Below, piece by piece: positions 10,906 to 21,360 of a DNA stretch of 64,000 nucleotides; the stretch's first letter is position 1; each line of letters opens with the position of its first letter. The position numbers and the translations under genes are program-made. The notes below the pieces were generated by a model, which was not told the DNA's origin, ran no database searches, and was given only the letters and a program-made list of their open reading frames with translations. The DNA is taken from the NCBI GenBank assembly GCA_017311185.1, contig JAESUZ010000346.1, positions 930,001-994,000 of the forward strand, in the 5' to 3' direction. This stretch comes from Proteles cristata cristata (taxonomy: Eukaryota; Chordata; Mammalia; Carnivora; Hyaenidae).

Positions 10906-13060
10906 CCAGGTCTATGATGACCCCACATGTTGCTCCTGAAATCAACTGCGTGCAACACTGAGGTCCTGATATAATCTTCCCAAAGGAAAGTCACTGTCGG
11001 GGCCTTGACTTCTTCCCTCCTCCATATACTTTGGATGCAGAACTGGGAGTTTCGCAAACATTAAATTATAGAATGTCAGAGCTAGCATTTAGATGTCAGC
11101 ATCTAAAGAAACCAAGCATTTATTAGTTCTACCGTGTGCTGGGCACTCAGCCACACACTGTGGGGGCCACACATGACATCAGTCCCGGCTCTCACCCTAA
11201 AGCAATTCACAAGGCACTTGGATCAAGCAAGCTGAGTAGAGCTTTGAAAACCACCAAGGGTTTGCAAGAAGGAGGAAGGGAAGAGGAGGGAGGGACGTGT
11301 CCTGCCTGGAATGCTCTGAGCTGGCTTTTTGCGGAAGCTGTGTTTAGGGGGACCCTCAGGGGTGGGCAGGCAGGACCTCAGCAGGCTGTTAGGATACACA
11401 GGACAGTGCAGGAAGTCAGGACTAGGACGGAAGTGTGGGAAACTTGAATGTGCAATGCCCCCTCCCCCCATGAGGGGGTTGGAAGAAGAGGGCAGATGGA
11501 GTGGAGCAGAGGAAGAGGGTTGGAGCAAAGGCTCAACACCAGATTGGCGAACAAGCTGGAGCAGGAGGAGAGAGTGGTCTGCCTCATGGACACAGAGATC
11601 ATTTGGGAACATTCCTTTCCACCCCCTCTTGCCCAACCAGTCCCTGGAGCAGATGGGGTGGTGAAGGGGCAGAGAGAAAGGTGAGGTTGGAGTAGTCAAC
11701 TGAAGGGGTCAAGATCAAAATATTTCCCAGCCAGGAGAGTGTGGGGCACTGACCAACCAGTGGACATCAGCCGCCATACACAGGCTGTATAGATGCGCTA
11801 GTGTGAACCAACCAATCACCAGCTGATTGGTTTACACTGGAAGTAGCACCGGCTTTGAACACCAAAATGATTCCCCAGGATCTTGGTACTCTTTCCCCCA
11901 GTGCAATTAATCTAGAAGAGTCTAGCTGTCTTAGAAATTTCTACACGATCTCAAGTAACTCATCACAGTTATTAGGGGGCTCCCTGCCTGGATACTGCTT
12001 GAGAAGGTGCCCAAAGGTTTGGGAGCACACCTGTCTATACCCACAACAGCATCACCTGGGAGCAAACCAGACCAAGGGCCACCTGATGACAAGCATGAAG
12101 CCTGCTGGGGACCAGTCTTTGTTAGTGTTTGAGAATCCATCAAAGGTTTTTAATTAAAGTTAAGAGGATCTTTAAGAAGCCTGTGGTTTTCCAGTCGGTG
12201 TGATGGTAAGATTAGTTCTGGATGATTGATGGGTGGTGGGTGGTGGATCTGAGGCCTCATTCAGAAGACTATCCTTGAGAACCCAACACATTGACTGTTA
12301 CGGCACTTGAGTTCAAGGAAGATTAAGCCCAGCGGCTTAATCTTTGCTGTTTACTTTGCTGTGAAAACCCAAAGTCACCAATTCCAAATCTTTTTGTGTT
12401 TTTGTCCTAGAACCCAAGTGTCTTCCTGTCTAGGAGTCTTTTCATTACCCTCTGGGGCCTCCTCCTATCATTTAACAAAACGGCCAATGGTAATAACCAT
12501 TGCGATGGCTGACATTTTCTAACATTTGCTTAATTTCTGACCTAGTCTTACTCTGTCCTCACTTCCTAGCTCCCAAAAGGGATGAATTCCTGTGGTTCTA
12601 TCAGATCGGCCTGGTAGCAGTGCGTGATTTGAGAGATAACTCAATTTTAGAAAACTTGGTGTAGAGAAATTAAGAAACTGGAATTCAGAAAATGGAGTCC
12701 TTGAGGGCTGAGAGAGGACAGTTCTTCACATTATGAATGGATTCCCTACTTCAACAGAGCTTCTGCCTGGTCCGGCAGGCCTGCTCTGCTACATTAGGGC
12801 CTGATCACCCAAAGCATGTACTTTGGGCCCACGGCGTGTTGAGCATTGGACAAGGAGTTAAGAACAGCAAAACAATAACAATATGGTGTGAAATGAGCTG
12901 TGAAAGGAACAGGCCACCAAAGAGCAGGGAACAGAACAGTGAACGTCTACTGCTTTGGGACACCCTACTTATCCTCACTCTTCATTCTAGAAGCCCTGTG
13001 TTCCTAGAGTGTAGACCTTACCACTGCTGTGTCACATGAGAATTGGCTGGGGAAAGGAAA
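10906..13060. other. Unique sequence with faint MIR/L2 traces, no gene seen
   Basis: CATTTATTAGTTCTACCGTG and GCTGGGCACTCAGCC (about 11117-11150) look like an antisense MIR 3' end. ACATTTTCTAACATTTGCTT near 12510 is similar. The minus-strand frame at 11223-11699 (158 codons) is proline- and serine-rich, has no recognisable domain, and overlaps several frames on both strands. Confidence 0.5.
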
Positions 13061-13819
13061 TTCAAGAGCAGTGGTCAACACATTTCTCTCTGGTGTCCTA
13101 CTCCTTAGCTCAATGACCAGTACACAGTAGGTGCTCAATAGATGTCTGGCGCATCAATAAATCAGTGCATGTGTGAGGTGAGTTAAGCAGGCAAAGAAAC
13201 TAGAATCTAAAACCTCCGCCAGTTGGACCTCAGAGGAGATGATTACAGCATTACCCAGTTGGAAAGCAGACTTCAATTTCTTAAAAATTCAAATTACACG
13301 GAACATTTTCAGGCCTTGAGTGCTGCACAGTTGGAAATGCTGGCATTAGTTAGGTGGAGGCGGCATTGGTGACGATTAGTTGCATCATGACCTGGGGACA
13401 GGAAAGCAGGATGCAGGGCCACTCGTAAAATGATTGAGGGATCTGTGGATTCAACCAGGGGTTTGCTGGAAGAGCTCTGGATTTCTTTCCCCCTCTGGAA
13501 GATGCAGGCTAACGGGGATGGGCTCAGTAGCAATTGAAGGTGGCATCTGAAACCCCATTTGGGTTTTGCCTTTACTCTGAGGTTTGAAAATCTTAGCATG
13601 TGCTCATTGGTTTCCAGTGCTCTTCCAGGGTAGCTTCCCCAATTCCATGCTGTTCCAGAACCACAGTGCCTCCCGGCTGGATGCATCCTCAGTGGGGTGG
13701 CCAAGCATCTTGGTTTGTGTGGGACTGACCTGGTTTTAGCAGGGGAAGTCCTATGTCTTGTGAAGGTTGTCGATCCTGGGCAAACAGAGATGGTCATTTG
13801 AGTCTCCAGACCATTAGTG
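13061..13819. other. Mostly unique sequence, no gene seen
   Basis: CAGTACACAGTAGGTGCTCA with ATAGATG near 13120-13150 resembles the 3' end of an ancient MIR or L2. The minus-strand open frame 13309-13797 (162 codons) has no recognisable family. Confidence 0.45.
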
Positions 13820-14045
13820 GACCTAGACAGACCGAGATTCAGCCCCTGGTATGTCTACTTCTTGGCACGTGACCTTGGGTGATGAGCGTTGCCCTTCTAA
13901 ACTTCTGCTTCTTTATCCCTAAAATGGGGAGACTAACAGACTTGTTTCAAGGTAAATGCGAAGGTTCATATGTATGGCATTTAGCACAGTGCATTCTTCC
14001 TCCCTGCCCCCCATAGCAGTCAGTAAATTGTAAGTGCTATTGTCG
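13820..14045 (+). repeat. MIR, sense
   Basis: GAGATTCAGCCCCTGGTATG, CACGTGACCTTGGGTGATGA, CTTCTTTATCCCTAAAATGG, GGTTCATATGTATGGCATTT and TAAATTGTAAGTGCTATTG follow the MIR order. Confidence 0.75.
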
Positions 14046-15329
14046 TTGTTATATTCTAAATGCCTCACCTCGCAGATGAAGTCCAGAAGGAACACCAACA
14101 GACTGCGGCCTTCTGGCCGGGCATAGTGGAAAAGCTATACCCCAACTCCCAGGCCAGTGCTCTTCCTTAAACCAAACCAATAGAAGCATGGGCTCCCCCT
14201 GAGAGGTTCCCAGCCCTCAGCCGGCGCCCCCTACAGCACACATGCACACAGTGGTCCCACGTTCAGTGCAAAGGCCATTGCAACAGCTGGAGATCTCTGG
14301 TCACCAGCAACAGAAACAGATACCGGCTAACCCAGAAGCAAGGGAGTTTATGGAAGCACGTGGGGCCCCTGGGACCACATGGAAAACCGTGGAGCCAGGT
14401 TGAGACAGATGGGTCACATGGGTCAGGTCGCCCCTGAGAGTGCTGCCTGCTGGCTGCTGGGACGGCACAGCATTCACACCAAGGTGCTGCCCCGAGAAGG
14501 AGTGCATGGCAGGTGCTTTTCCATCTTTGAGCCCTCCCTGGGGCCCGGCGCCCAGGAGAGAGAGCCCAGCTGGCCCAGTTGGCAGGGGCGGGCAGGGAGA
14601 GGAGGCACAAGAGAGAAGGGCCTCTGGAATTCATCTGCTTCCTCAGCGGGAGGGCCCAGGCTGCATTCCATGGAGGTGCCCCAGTGGGAAGTCAGGGCCC
14701 CCTTAGGGGGGGAAGCGTTGTGAGGTGGGTGACCCCACACTACAACCGCCCACTCCAGCCATGGGCTCGGGCAAGGTTGATCTGCCCCTCTGTCTAGAAC
14801 CACTCTGTGATGGGCCCATCTCCCCTCCCTCTCTCTTCCTTCTTCCCCTTCGAATCTGGCCCGAGCTCAGTGCCATTTCCAGAAGGGACCTTCTCCAGGG
14901 ATAGAAGTCCTGTTGAAAAGCCCCACGCCCCGCCTTCTCTCTCCAGTGTGACACTCGTCCACCCAGAGCCCACTCCCTGTGCTCTGCCCACCTGACCTCA
15001 CTTCCGACAAAACCAGGACCCCTTGTAAACGAAGCCCGTTTGGGGCTGGATGAAAATCACAGCCGGCTGGCTACAACCTTGGAGTCCACAGGAAACCCAA
15101 GTAAAGAGTTCTCCTTGGAACAAAGTTGCTGCAATTTTGGTGAAACCACTGTAATGAGATGGTAGTAAACATCCCAGAAACTCTCAGTGCGAGCCGGGAC
15201 CAGAAGCCCGTTTTTTTCCCAGATGGGTCCATTTTTTACTTTCTCCTTCCTTTTCCAAAACGGTCCAAGTAATGACTTGCTGAAAACCTGGACTAGCCCA
15301 CACTGTTTTGAAGTCCAGCCTGTCTTCAA
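14046..15329. other. Unique GC-rich sequence, no gene seen
   Basis: Single copy, with a CTCF-like site at 14223-14237. Several 60-120 codon frames overlap on both strands (for example 14263-14634 minus and 14379-14723 plus). This is what open GC-rich non-coding DNA gives, and none shows a domain. Confidence 0.5.
14223..14237 (-). promoter_or_regulatory. CTCF-like motif
   Basis: On the minus strand the bases read GCTGTAGGGGGCGCC, about 13 of 15 positions fitting the CTCF core CCASYAGRKGGCRSY. Occupancy cannot be judged from sequence. Confidence 0.4.
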
Positions 15330-15349
15330 GATTTTTTTTTTTTCTTTTT

Positions 15350-15680
15350 ACCTCTGATTTAACTTGCTGGGCGCCTCTGGAGTCTGGTATTAATAATAAA
15401 TATTATTGCCATGCATCCTTATTTTTCCCTTAATTTAATTAGAGAAAATGTAATAGCCCTTATGAAAACAATATATGAGTTTTCAAACCTAATTAACATG
15501 ATCCAAACTGCGCAGGTCACTACCATTGTTGTTTTCCCTGGAAAGCTTCCATCCAAATAGATAAAAACAAAACTGCATTTAATTCCATAGCCTGGGCTAA
15601 CAGGCAAATCAGAGATGACGGGCTCCCGCCCTAGGGCTCTGTCTGCCTGGTAATGAATACTTTCCTTTTGTCACGATTCA
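15350..15680. promoter_or_regulatory. Candidate AT-rich conserved non-coding element
   Basis: A repeat-free AT-rich stretch amid GC-rich DNA. It is dense in TAAT homeodomain cores (TATTAATAATAAAT, CTTAATTTAATTAGAG, CCTAATTAACATG, GCATTTAATTCC, GGTAATGAATAC) and has an ATGCAT-type CCATGCATCC. The composition shift and motif density are typical of developmental enhancers; conservation is inferred. Confidence 0.35.
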
Positions 15681-16120
15681 AGGGAGAGCAAGAGCGATAT
15701 GCGAACCCTATCAAAAATTCTGAGGGGGAATCAAGTCAGCCGTGACCAGGGTTCAGCCTTTGACCGTTCACGATCCTTACGCCAAAAAGCAGCCCAGATG
15801 GAAGGGAGCCCACTCTCCTGCGTGGCCTTTGTGATCCGCACGAAGCACCCCTCCTTTGTTCCTGGGACCCTGAGCATCCTTCATCCTGCCCCATGGATTC
15901 CCTGGGCTTTGGGGTCTGGCCCATCCTCAGGCAGGGACCCCAGGTCAAAGCCTGACACTCTGGGGTTTTCTCCAAGGCTGAATTGGAGTCATGCGGTTCT
16001 TCACTCAGTGGGGATGAGAGCGCCCCTATATGTCTGGTCTGGGCTCTGCCGAGAACCCCCCACCCCCAGCCTTCCCAAAATGTACAAGGTGGACTCACTT
16101 CTCAGGACATGCCCCTTCTT
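15681..16120. other. Unique sequence, no gene seen
   Basis: No repeat recognised. The plus frame 15699-16175 (158 codons) ends inside the adjacent SINE, so it is not a natural protein end. Confidence 0.5.
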
Positions 16121-16122
16121 TT

Positions 16123-16333
16123 TTAAAAAAAATTTAATGTTTTTAAAATTTATTTTTGAGAGAGAGACAGCGTGAACAGGGAAGGGTCAGAGAGAGACAG
16201 GGAGACACAGAAGCAGGCTGCAGGCTCTGAGCTGTCAGCACAGAGCCCAACGCGGGGCTTGAACCCACGAACCCTGAGATCATGACCTGAGCCGAAGTCG
16301 GACGCTTAACCGACTGAGCCACCCAGGCGCCCC
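16123..16333 (-). mobile_element. Carnivore tRNA-Lys SINE, antisense, with target duplication
   Basis: A near-consensus antisense copy ending GACTGAGCCACCCAGGCGCC. CCCCTTCTTTT flanks it (16112-16122 and about 16337-16347). Confidence 0.95.
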
Positions 16334-16349
16334 AACCCCCCTTCTTTTC

Positions 16350-17059
16350 TTTCAGCAGCAAGCACCGAGCACACCCCACTTTCCTCTCCTGGGTTCGAAT
16401 CCGGGCTCCCCTACGTGGAGAACTGGGGGAGGGTCTCACCTGTGAGAGGTCTAGGAGCCTGGTCCAGGAATTGGAGGTGGGGTGAGTATCTTCCTCCTGG
16501 TGCTGGGGCGGCTCAATGCACTTACCGGTGGCTCACATGTTGTAGGCACTGTATGAACATCACGTCCATTTCTCTTCTCGAGAGCTGACAGTTTCAGCTC
16601 ACTTTATCCAAACTCTGATCATGGAGTGGGACGCGGCTCCCTCACCTCGATCTTCTCCTTTCTTGCAGCCCCAGAAAGCAGCAGCCCATGGGCCCTCCAG
16701 CCTGTCAAAGCTTTTAGGTTTGTGTGTCTAGAGAAGCAGCCAGATCTTTGCATCCAGGTGGTGACAGGTGAGGGAGCTGAGGGTTCAAAGGGAGGGTAGG
16801 ACATGGGAAGGGGGGTCTAGCCTCAGGGACAGAGGCTTCAGGACCTGGGGAAGAAGCAGGGTTCCCAGCATGCATCCCGCATTCTCGTTCTGGTCTGTTC
16901 TCCTTAGCCACCCAGAACATCTGACCGATACGGAAAGTCAGTGGAGCCCATCTCCAAGGACCGTGTGGCTCTACAGCCAAGATACGAGGCTCACAGCCAC
17001 CACCGTGAGAATCTGCCCCAAGCTTGCTGGCTCCAGACACGACTCTCCTTCCCTTCCTC
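16350..17059. other. Unique sequence, no gene seen
   Basis: GGTTCGAATCCGGGCTCCCC near 16390 faintly recalls a MIR 5' part. Otherwise single copy. The pair of opposed frames at 16714-17094 and 16768-17145 (about 125 codons) shows no known domain. Confidence 0.45.
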
Positions 17060-17345
17060 AGACTAATGATGGTATGTTTCTTACAAGATGCCAAATTGGG
17101 AAAGAGCTTTGTTCACACTCAGATGTGATTATGTTGTTATGGTAGTTATTATGTAAATGGTAATTGTTACTAGTCGTTATTATTATTATTGATTAAAGCG
17201 TGCTTCCAAAATGCATGTGTTCCAAATGCTTTAATGTGCAATGTAGACACCAGGTGTTGCTAATGGCCGCTAATCCCAATTTGCATTAATTCGCATGGGC
17301 ACGTGGTGTCTGTGGTCGATTTGTAGCTTCCTTGAGTGAATCGTG
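17060..17345. promoter_or_regulatory. Candidate conserved non-coding element with POU octamer and E-boxes
   Basis: Repeat-free, with clustered motifs: perfect octamer ATTTGCAT at 17279-17286 running into TTAAT, TAATCCC at 17271-17277, TTGCTAAT at 17257-17264, CAGGTG at 17251-17256 and CACGTG at 17300-17305. ATGTAAAT and TGATTAAAG lie upstream. The TTGCTAAT word is shared with the 1.45-2.42 kb block. Enhancer function is an inference. Confidence 0.4.
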
Positions 17346-17411
17346 GATGTGTGTGGGTAAGTGTGTGGCCCTGTATAGTCCAGAGAAAAGAATACCCATG
17401 GATTGACTTTT

Positions 17412-17632
17412 TAAAAAAAATTTTAATGCTTATTGATCTTTTTTATATATAGAGAGAGACACAGTGTGAGCAGAAGAGGGGCAGAGAGAGAGGAGGACCC
17501 AGAATCTGAGGCAGGCTCCAGGCTCTGAGCTGTCAGCACAGAGTCTGAGGCGGGGCTCGAACCCATGAACCGTGAGATCATGACCTGAGCCGAAAGTCAG
17601 ACTCTTAACCGACTGAGCCACCCAGGCGCCCC
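17412..17632 (-). mobile_element. Carnivore tRNA-Lys SINE, antisense, perfect target duplication
   Basis: Complete antisense copy. TGGATTGACTTTT flanks it exactly (17399-17411 and 17633-17645). The body keeps the GACAGCTCAGAGCC-type wording of the older feline subfamily. Confidence 0.95.
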
Positions 17633-17645
17633 TGGATTGACTTTT

Positions 17646-18399
17646 AATGCACACAGAAGATTAATACACATGTTTATCTCCTTTCTCTCTCTAACAACTT
17701 CTGAAGTAACAGGTAAGGAATAAAGAAGACATGGACCCACAAAAAATAAGAGAAGAGGAGAGAGAGGTAGGCTCCAGAAGACAAGAATTGACAAAAAAGG
17801 ATTGGACAGATAATAATAACTGGCTTAGCAGAGCGGTGTCAATGGGAAGGAGGGGGCGGAGGGTCCCAAAATCAAGCAGATTCAGGAACCAGACCCGCAG
17901 AGACTCAGGAGGTGGAGAGGGCAGATAACTCAAAGAATTAGGAGCGAGGTGTGTCTGAAAACAAGGTTGGTCCAGAAATCATGTAAAGAGCAATGAGCCA
18001 GCTTCCCTCCCTGACCGTTCTCTGCCACGGAGCACCTACCCCACATGCAGGCAGAGGGCAAAGGTTAATCAATCTCTGAAGACACTGAACGAGGGAGGGT
18101 GATGACACAAGGACAGCAGACACAGGTGAGGCTGGGGTGGGCGCCATATTGAAAACGGGGGCTAGAGTAAGAGTTGGCGTTCTACATGGTGGGACCCCTA
18201 GCCCTCCTTCATCCAGGCTCCCATGATTCAGGCAGCACCTTCCACAAGCATGAGCGTGTAGCAGACTTTTCCGGAGAAACTGACTCATCTGGGGAAAAAA
18301 AAAATAACTGTAGCTACTCACATTTGAGGTCCCTCAATGAAACAGCCATAATTCTGTAGAGCAGCCCACCCGGCAACAAGACCCACCCCTGCATCCAAA
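17646..18399. other. Unclassified sequence, possibly 5' extension of a HAL1-like LINE
   Basis: Purine-rich plus strand. It lies immediately upstream of the recognisable HAL1-like part and could be its 5' region, but no clear match was seen. No gene recognised. Confidence 0.3.
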
Positions 18400-19060
18400 G
18401 CTCCCAAATCCCCTTTTTAGTGCTTTGTTCTAAAACGTGAACAGACCGACAAGAATCCCCAGACCTTTGAGGAAAGCACTAAACCCAGCAAACAGAACAA
18501 AGGAACACGTAGGGGATAGAGACTTCAAAAACACTAATATCCTCTGAGAGATAAGAGAAAATAGCATATCCAAGAACCGGATGTCATTTATAGAGCTCTT
18601 AGAAACTAAAACCCACTTCAAATGAAAAGCCAGTAAAGGTTTGGAAGATGTAATTGAGGTAACATTTTGGAAAATATGACAGCAAGACAAAGAGCAGGAA
18701 AATAGAAAATGAGAAATGAGAAGCTCCTGCAAGAGGTCCGATATCAAATCATTAGAATTTCCAAAGAATGAGAGACTTGAGAAAAGAAAAAAACTTCTAA
18801 ATATCAAGCACTATAATTAATATCAGCAGATTTTACAATCAAATGAGTTTTTGGATTGAAATGTCTCATGGAAGACCTAGCTCACGGTAGGAATGAAAGG
18901 TGTTCACCAAGGCAAACATCATAAAGAAATTTTTTTAAAAAGAAGGGATAAAGGGACCTCAGAGTGCTTCCAGGAGATGGGAAGGGCAGGTCACATACAC
19001 AGAATCATCAGTCACAGAGGCCCGGAATTTCTCAGTAACTGGAAAGTATAATATGATGGA
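18400..19060 (+). mobile_element. HAL1-like LINE (half-L1), first piece
   Basis: GAGTTTTTGGATTGAAATGT, GGTGTTCACCAAGGCAAACA, GTGCTTCCAGGAGATGGGAA and GGTCACATACACAGAATCAT match the ORF1-type region of HAL1/L1 elements. The reading frame is broken by many stops. The element continues after each interrupting SINE. Confidence 0.6.
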
Positions 19061-19264
19061 GGGTGCCCGGGGCAGGCTCAATCGGTTAAGCATCCGACTC
19101 TTGGTTTCTGCTCAGGTCGCCATCTTGCAGCCTTGTGAGTTCAAACCCCGCATCGGGCTCTGAGTTCGCAGCACAGGGCCTGCTTGAGATTCTCTGTCTT
19201 TTTTCTGCCTCTCCTCCACTCGCATTGTCTCTGTCAAGATAAATAAATAAACTTTAAAAAAAAA
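19061..19264 (+). mobile_element. Carnivore tRNA-Lys SINE, diverged, inside the HAL1-like LINE
   Basis: GGCTCAATCGGTTAAGCATC and CAAACCCCGCATCGGGCTCT mark the A- and B-box regions. The tail is AAATAAATAAACTTTA plus an A-run. It separates two parts of the HAL1-like element. Confidence 0.9.
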
Positions 19265-19525
19265 GATGACAGAACAATGCCTTCAATATTCCAAGGGAAA
19301 TGATTTCCAATCAAAAAGGTCATTTCCTGACAAAGTATCAGTTGGGCATGAGATTAGAATAAAGATAACTGTAGATATGGAAGGTCTCAAAAACTTTCCT
19401 TGCATTAAATACCATGTCTGAGGAAGCTACTATAGGGTGTACCCCACTGGGAGTAAACAGTGAAAGAGGAAGACTTAATGTGTGTCTTAATCTGCTCAGG
19501 CGGCCAGAATCAGATCTCATAGACT
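19265..19525 (+). mobile_element. HAL1-like LINE, second piece
   Basis: GATGACAGAACAATGCCTTC, GGGAAATGATTTCCAATCAA, GAATAAAGATAACTGTAGAT, GGAAGGTCTCAAAAACTTTC and GAGGAAGCTACTATAGGGTG follow HAL1 wording in order. Confidence 0.75.
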
Positions 19526-19529
19526 AGAT

Positions 19530-19543
19530 GGCTTTATTTGTTT

Positions 19544-19574
<31 letters not shown>

Positions 19575-19952
19575 GCGCCTGGGTGGCTCAGTCGGTTAAG
19601 CATCCGACTTTGGCTCAGGTCATGATCTCACGGTTTGTGGGTTCGAGCCCCGCGTCAGGCTCTGTGTTGACAGCTCAGAGCCTAGAGCCTGCTTCAGATT
19701 CTGTGTCTCCCTCTCTCTCTGCCCCCTCTCCTGCTCATTCTCTCTCTCTCTCTCTCAGAAATAAATAAAACATTAGAGAGAGAGAGAGAGAGAGAAGGGG
19801 AGGTACAGAAAGATGGGGAGAGAGAATCCCAATCAGTCTCTGCTCTGTCAGCACAGAGCCCCATGGGGGTTTGATCTGACGAACCATGAGATCACGATCT
19901 GAGCCCAAATCAAGAGTTGGACACTTAACCAACTGGGCCACCCAGGTGCCCC
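19530..19952 (-). mobile_element. Carnivore tRNA-Lys SINE, antisense, interrupted by another SINE
   Basis: The T-rich/GA part (TTTATTTGTTTATTTGAGAG) lies left of 19574. The remainder (AGAAAGATGGGGAGAGAGAA through ACTGGGCCACCCAGGTGCCC) lies right of 19774. The GA tract served as target for the inner SINE. Confidence 0.9.
19574..19774 (+). mobile_element. Carnivore tRNA-Lys SINE nested in the GA tract of an older SINE
   Basis: Full-length sense copy with a near-consensus head (GCGCCTGGGTGGCTCAGTCG). GAGAGAG runs lie on both sides, as expected if the duplication came from the (GA)n target. The (TC)n and AAATAAATAAAA tail are intact. Confidence 0.95.
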
Positions 19953-19954
19953 TG

Positions 19955-20203
19955 AAATAGGCAGTTTAGCACAAGACTAAGGAAATTGCTAGAGTGACAG
20001 CTAGCCAGCGGATCAGGAGAACCAGCAGAGCAAAAGCAGAGGATAGAAGTCTCCAGAAATTAATACGGAAACTGATTAATTACTCAGTGTATTTGATGGT
20101 ATCAAGAGAAAATTCATGCTTCCAGCAAAACAAAAATTGGGACACATAGAAAAAGACATTTAAAAGAAATAGGCAATAATTAGCTATTTCCTAAGCACTA
20201 ATT
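19955..20203 (+). mobile_element. HAL1-like LINE, third piece
   Basis: GAAATTGCTAGAGTGACAGC, ATTGGGACACATAGAAAAAG and GGCAATAATTAGCTATTTCC resemble the 3' part of HAL1. The match is weaker than in the upstream pieces. Confidence 0.5.
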
Positions 20204-20220
20204 AATATAAGGAAAGATTT

Positions 20221-20441
20221 GAGGTTCCTGGGTGGCTTAGTCAGTTAAGCGGCCGACTTTGGCTCAGGTCATGATCTCACATTTCATGCGTTTGAGCCCC
20301 GCATCGGGCTCTGTGCTGACACCTTGAAGACTGAAGCCTGCTTCAGATTCTGTGTCTCCCTTTCTCTCTGCCCCTCCCCTGCTCACACTCTGTCTCTCTG
20401 TCTCTCAAAAATAAATAAATGTTAAAAAAAATTTTTTTTCA
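20221..20441 (+). mobile_element. Carnivore tRNA-Lys SINE with 15-bp target duplication
   Basis: TTCCTGGGTGGCTTAGTCAG begins the head. AATATAAGGAAAGAT (20204-20218) is repeated with one change at 20442-20456. It lies inside the HAL1-like element. Confidence 0.95.
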
Positions 20442-20456
20442 AATATAAGGAAGGAT

Positions 20457-20660
20457 GAATAAAATTCAAGCACTGATTCATATACTTCAATCACAGTATG
20501 CTGTATGGCATAGCAGTGAACACTATGTCGTCCTAACGTTGTGAAAATTAGGACTATTATGAATATGTGAGTACTGAGTGTTGAACACTCGTGATATAAC
20601 CATATTGAACCTAAGTGCATTGTGCTTTTTGCCAATGAAAGTATTACAAAATTATCAGAT
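20457..20660 (+). mobile_element. HAL1-like LINE, fourth piece (tentative)
   Basis: AATATGTGAGTACTGAGTG and CACAGTATGCTGTATGGCAT continue AT-rich HAL1-like 3' sequence after the SINE. Family assignment rests mainly on position. Confidence 0.35.
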
Positions 20661-20950
20661 TATCACCTTTGCTCTATTTGGAGCAGCGCCCCTTTTACCG
20701 CAAGGCAAGGCCTGTCCTGCCTCTGAGCTCCCGCCACCCTGCACCCCCATGTCTCGAGGTTTCTGAATGTACCGTTGTGGGTACTACAGCCTCCCCCCGG
20801 CCGGCCTTTTCGGGAGCACAGTCAGTGAGGGAGCCCGAGAGTAAACACAGTAAATGAGAACATCATAGCAGGTTAGAAGATGTGAGCGTGGAAGCCCCAG
20901 ACAGGGTCAGGGGGGTGGGGAAGGCTGGAAGGCGGACCAGCCTGCAGTAG
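20661..20950. other. Unique sequence
   Basis: No gene seen. The right end (AGACAGGGTCAGGGGGGTGG) may belong to the ancient repeat resumed at 21156. Confidence 0.4.
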
Positions 20951-20964
20951 TAAGTAGGAAATGG

Positions 20965-21141
20965 CGATGGGGCGCCTGGGTGGTTCAGCCGGTTAAGTGT
21001 TCGACCCTTGATTAGGCTCAGGTCATGCCCTCACGGTTCATGAGTTTGAGCCCTGCATGGGGCTCTGTGCTGACAGCATGGTACCTGCTTAGGATTCTCT
21101 CTCTGCCCCTCCCCTGCTCGCTCTCTCTCAAAATAAATAAA
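20965..21141 (+). mobile_element. Carnivore tRNA-Lys SINE, internally shortened, perfect target duplication
   Basis: TAAGTAGGAAATGG flanks it exactly (20951-20964 and 21142-21155). The body goes from GCTGACAGCATGG almost directly to the TC-rich part, so a middle segment is missing. Confidence 0.95.
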
Positions 21142-21155
21142 TAAGTAGGAAATGG

Positions 21156-21360
21156 GGAGCCATTGAAAGTTATTGAGCAGAGGAAGGACTGATTCAAGAC
21201 TACAGAAGGGCCAATTAGGGGCTGTTGAAGCAATCCAGCTAAGAGGCGATGGAGGCCGGCCGAGGCAGCGGCGGCAAAGGAGGAAAGAAAACGTTGGGTT
21301 TGGAACATATTTTGAAAGAACGAACGAACAAAACCAGCCCATATGAGATTCGATCGGACA
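21156..21360. repeat. Probable ancient interspersed repeat, family not named
   Basis: GGGGAGCCATTGAAAGTTAT, TGAGCAGAGGAAGGACTGAT and GAAGCAATCCAGCTAAGAGG match a widespread mammalian repeat wording I recognise but cannot assign to a family with confidence. Confidence 0.4.

Noticed and set aside
19583..19768. Recurrent frames beginning MAQSVK and containing AQVMISRF as a protein family
   Set aside because: The same peptide appears wherever the SINE lies because it is the SINE head translated; it is not a gene family.
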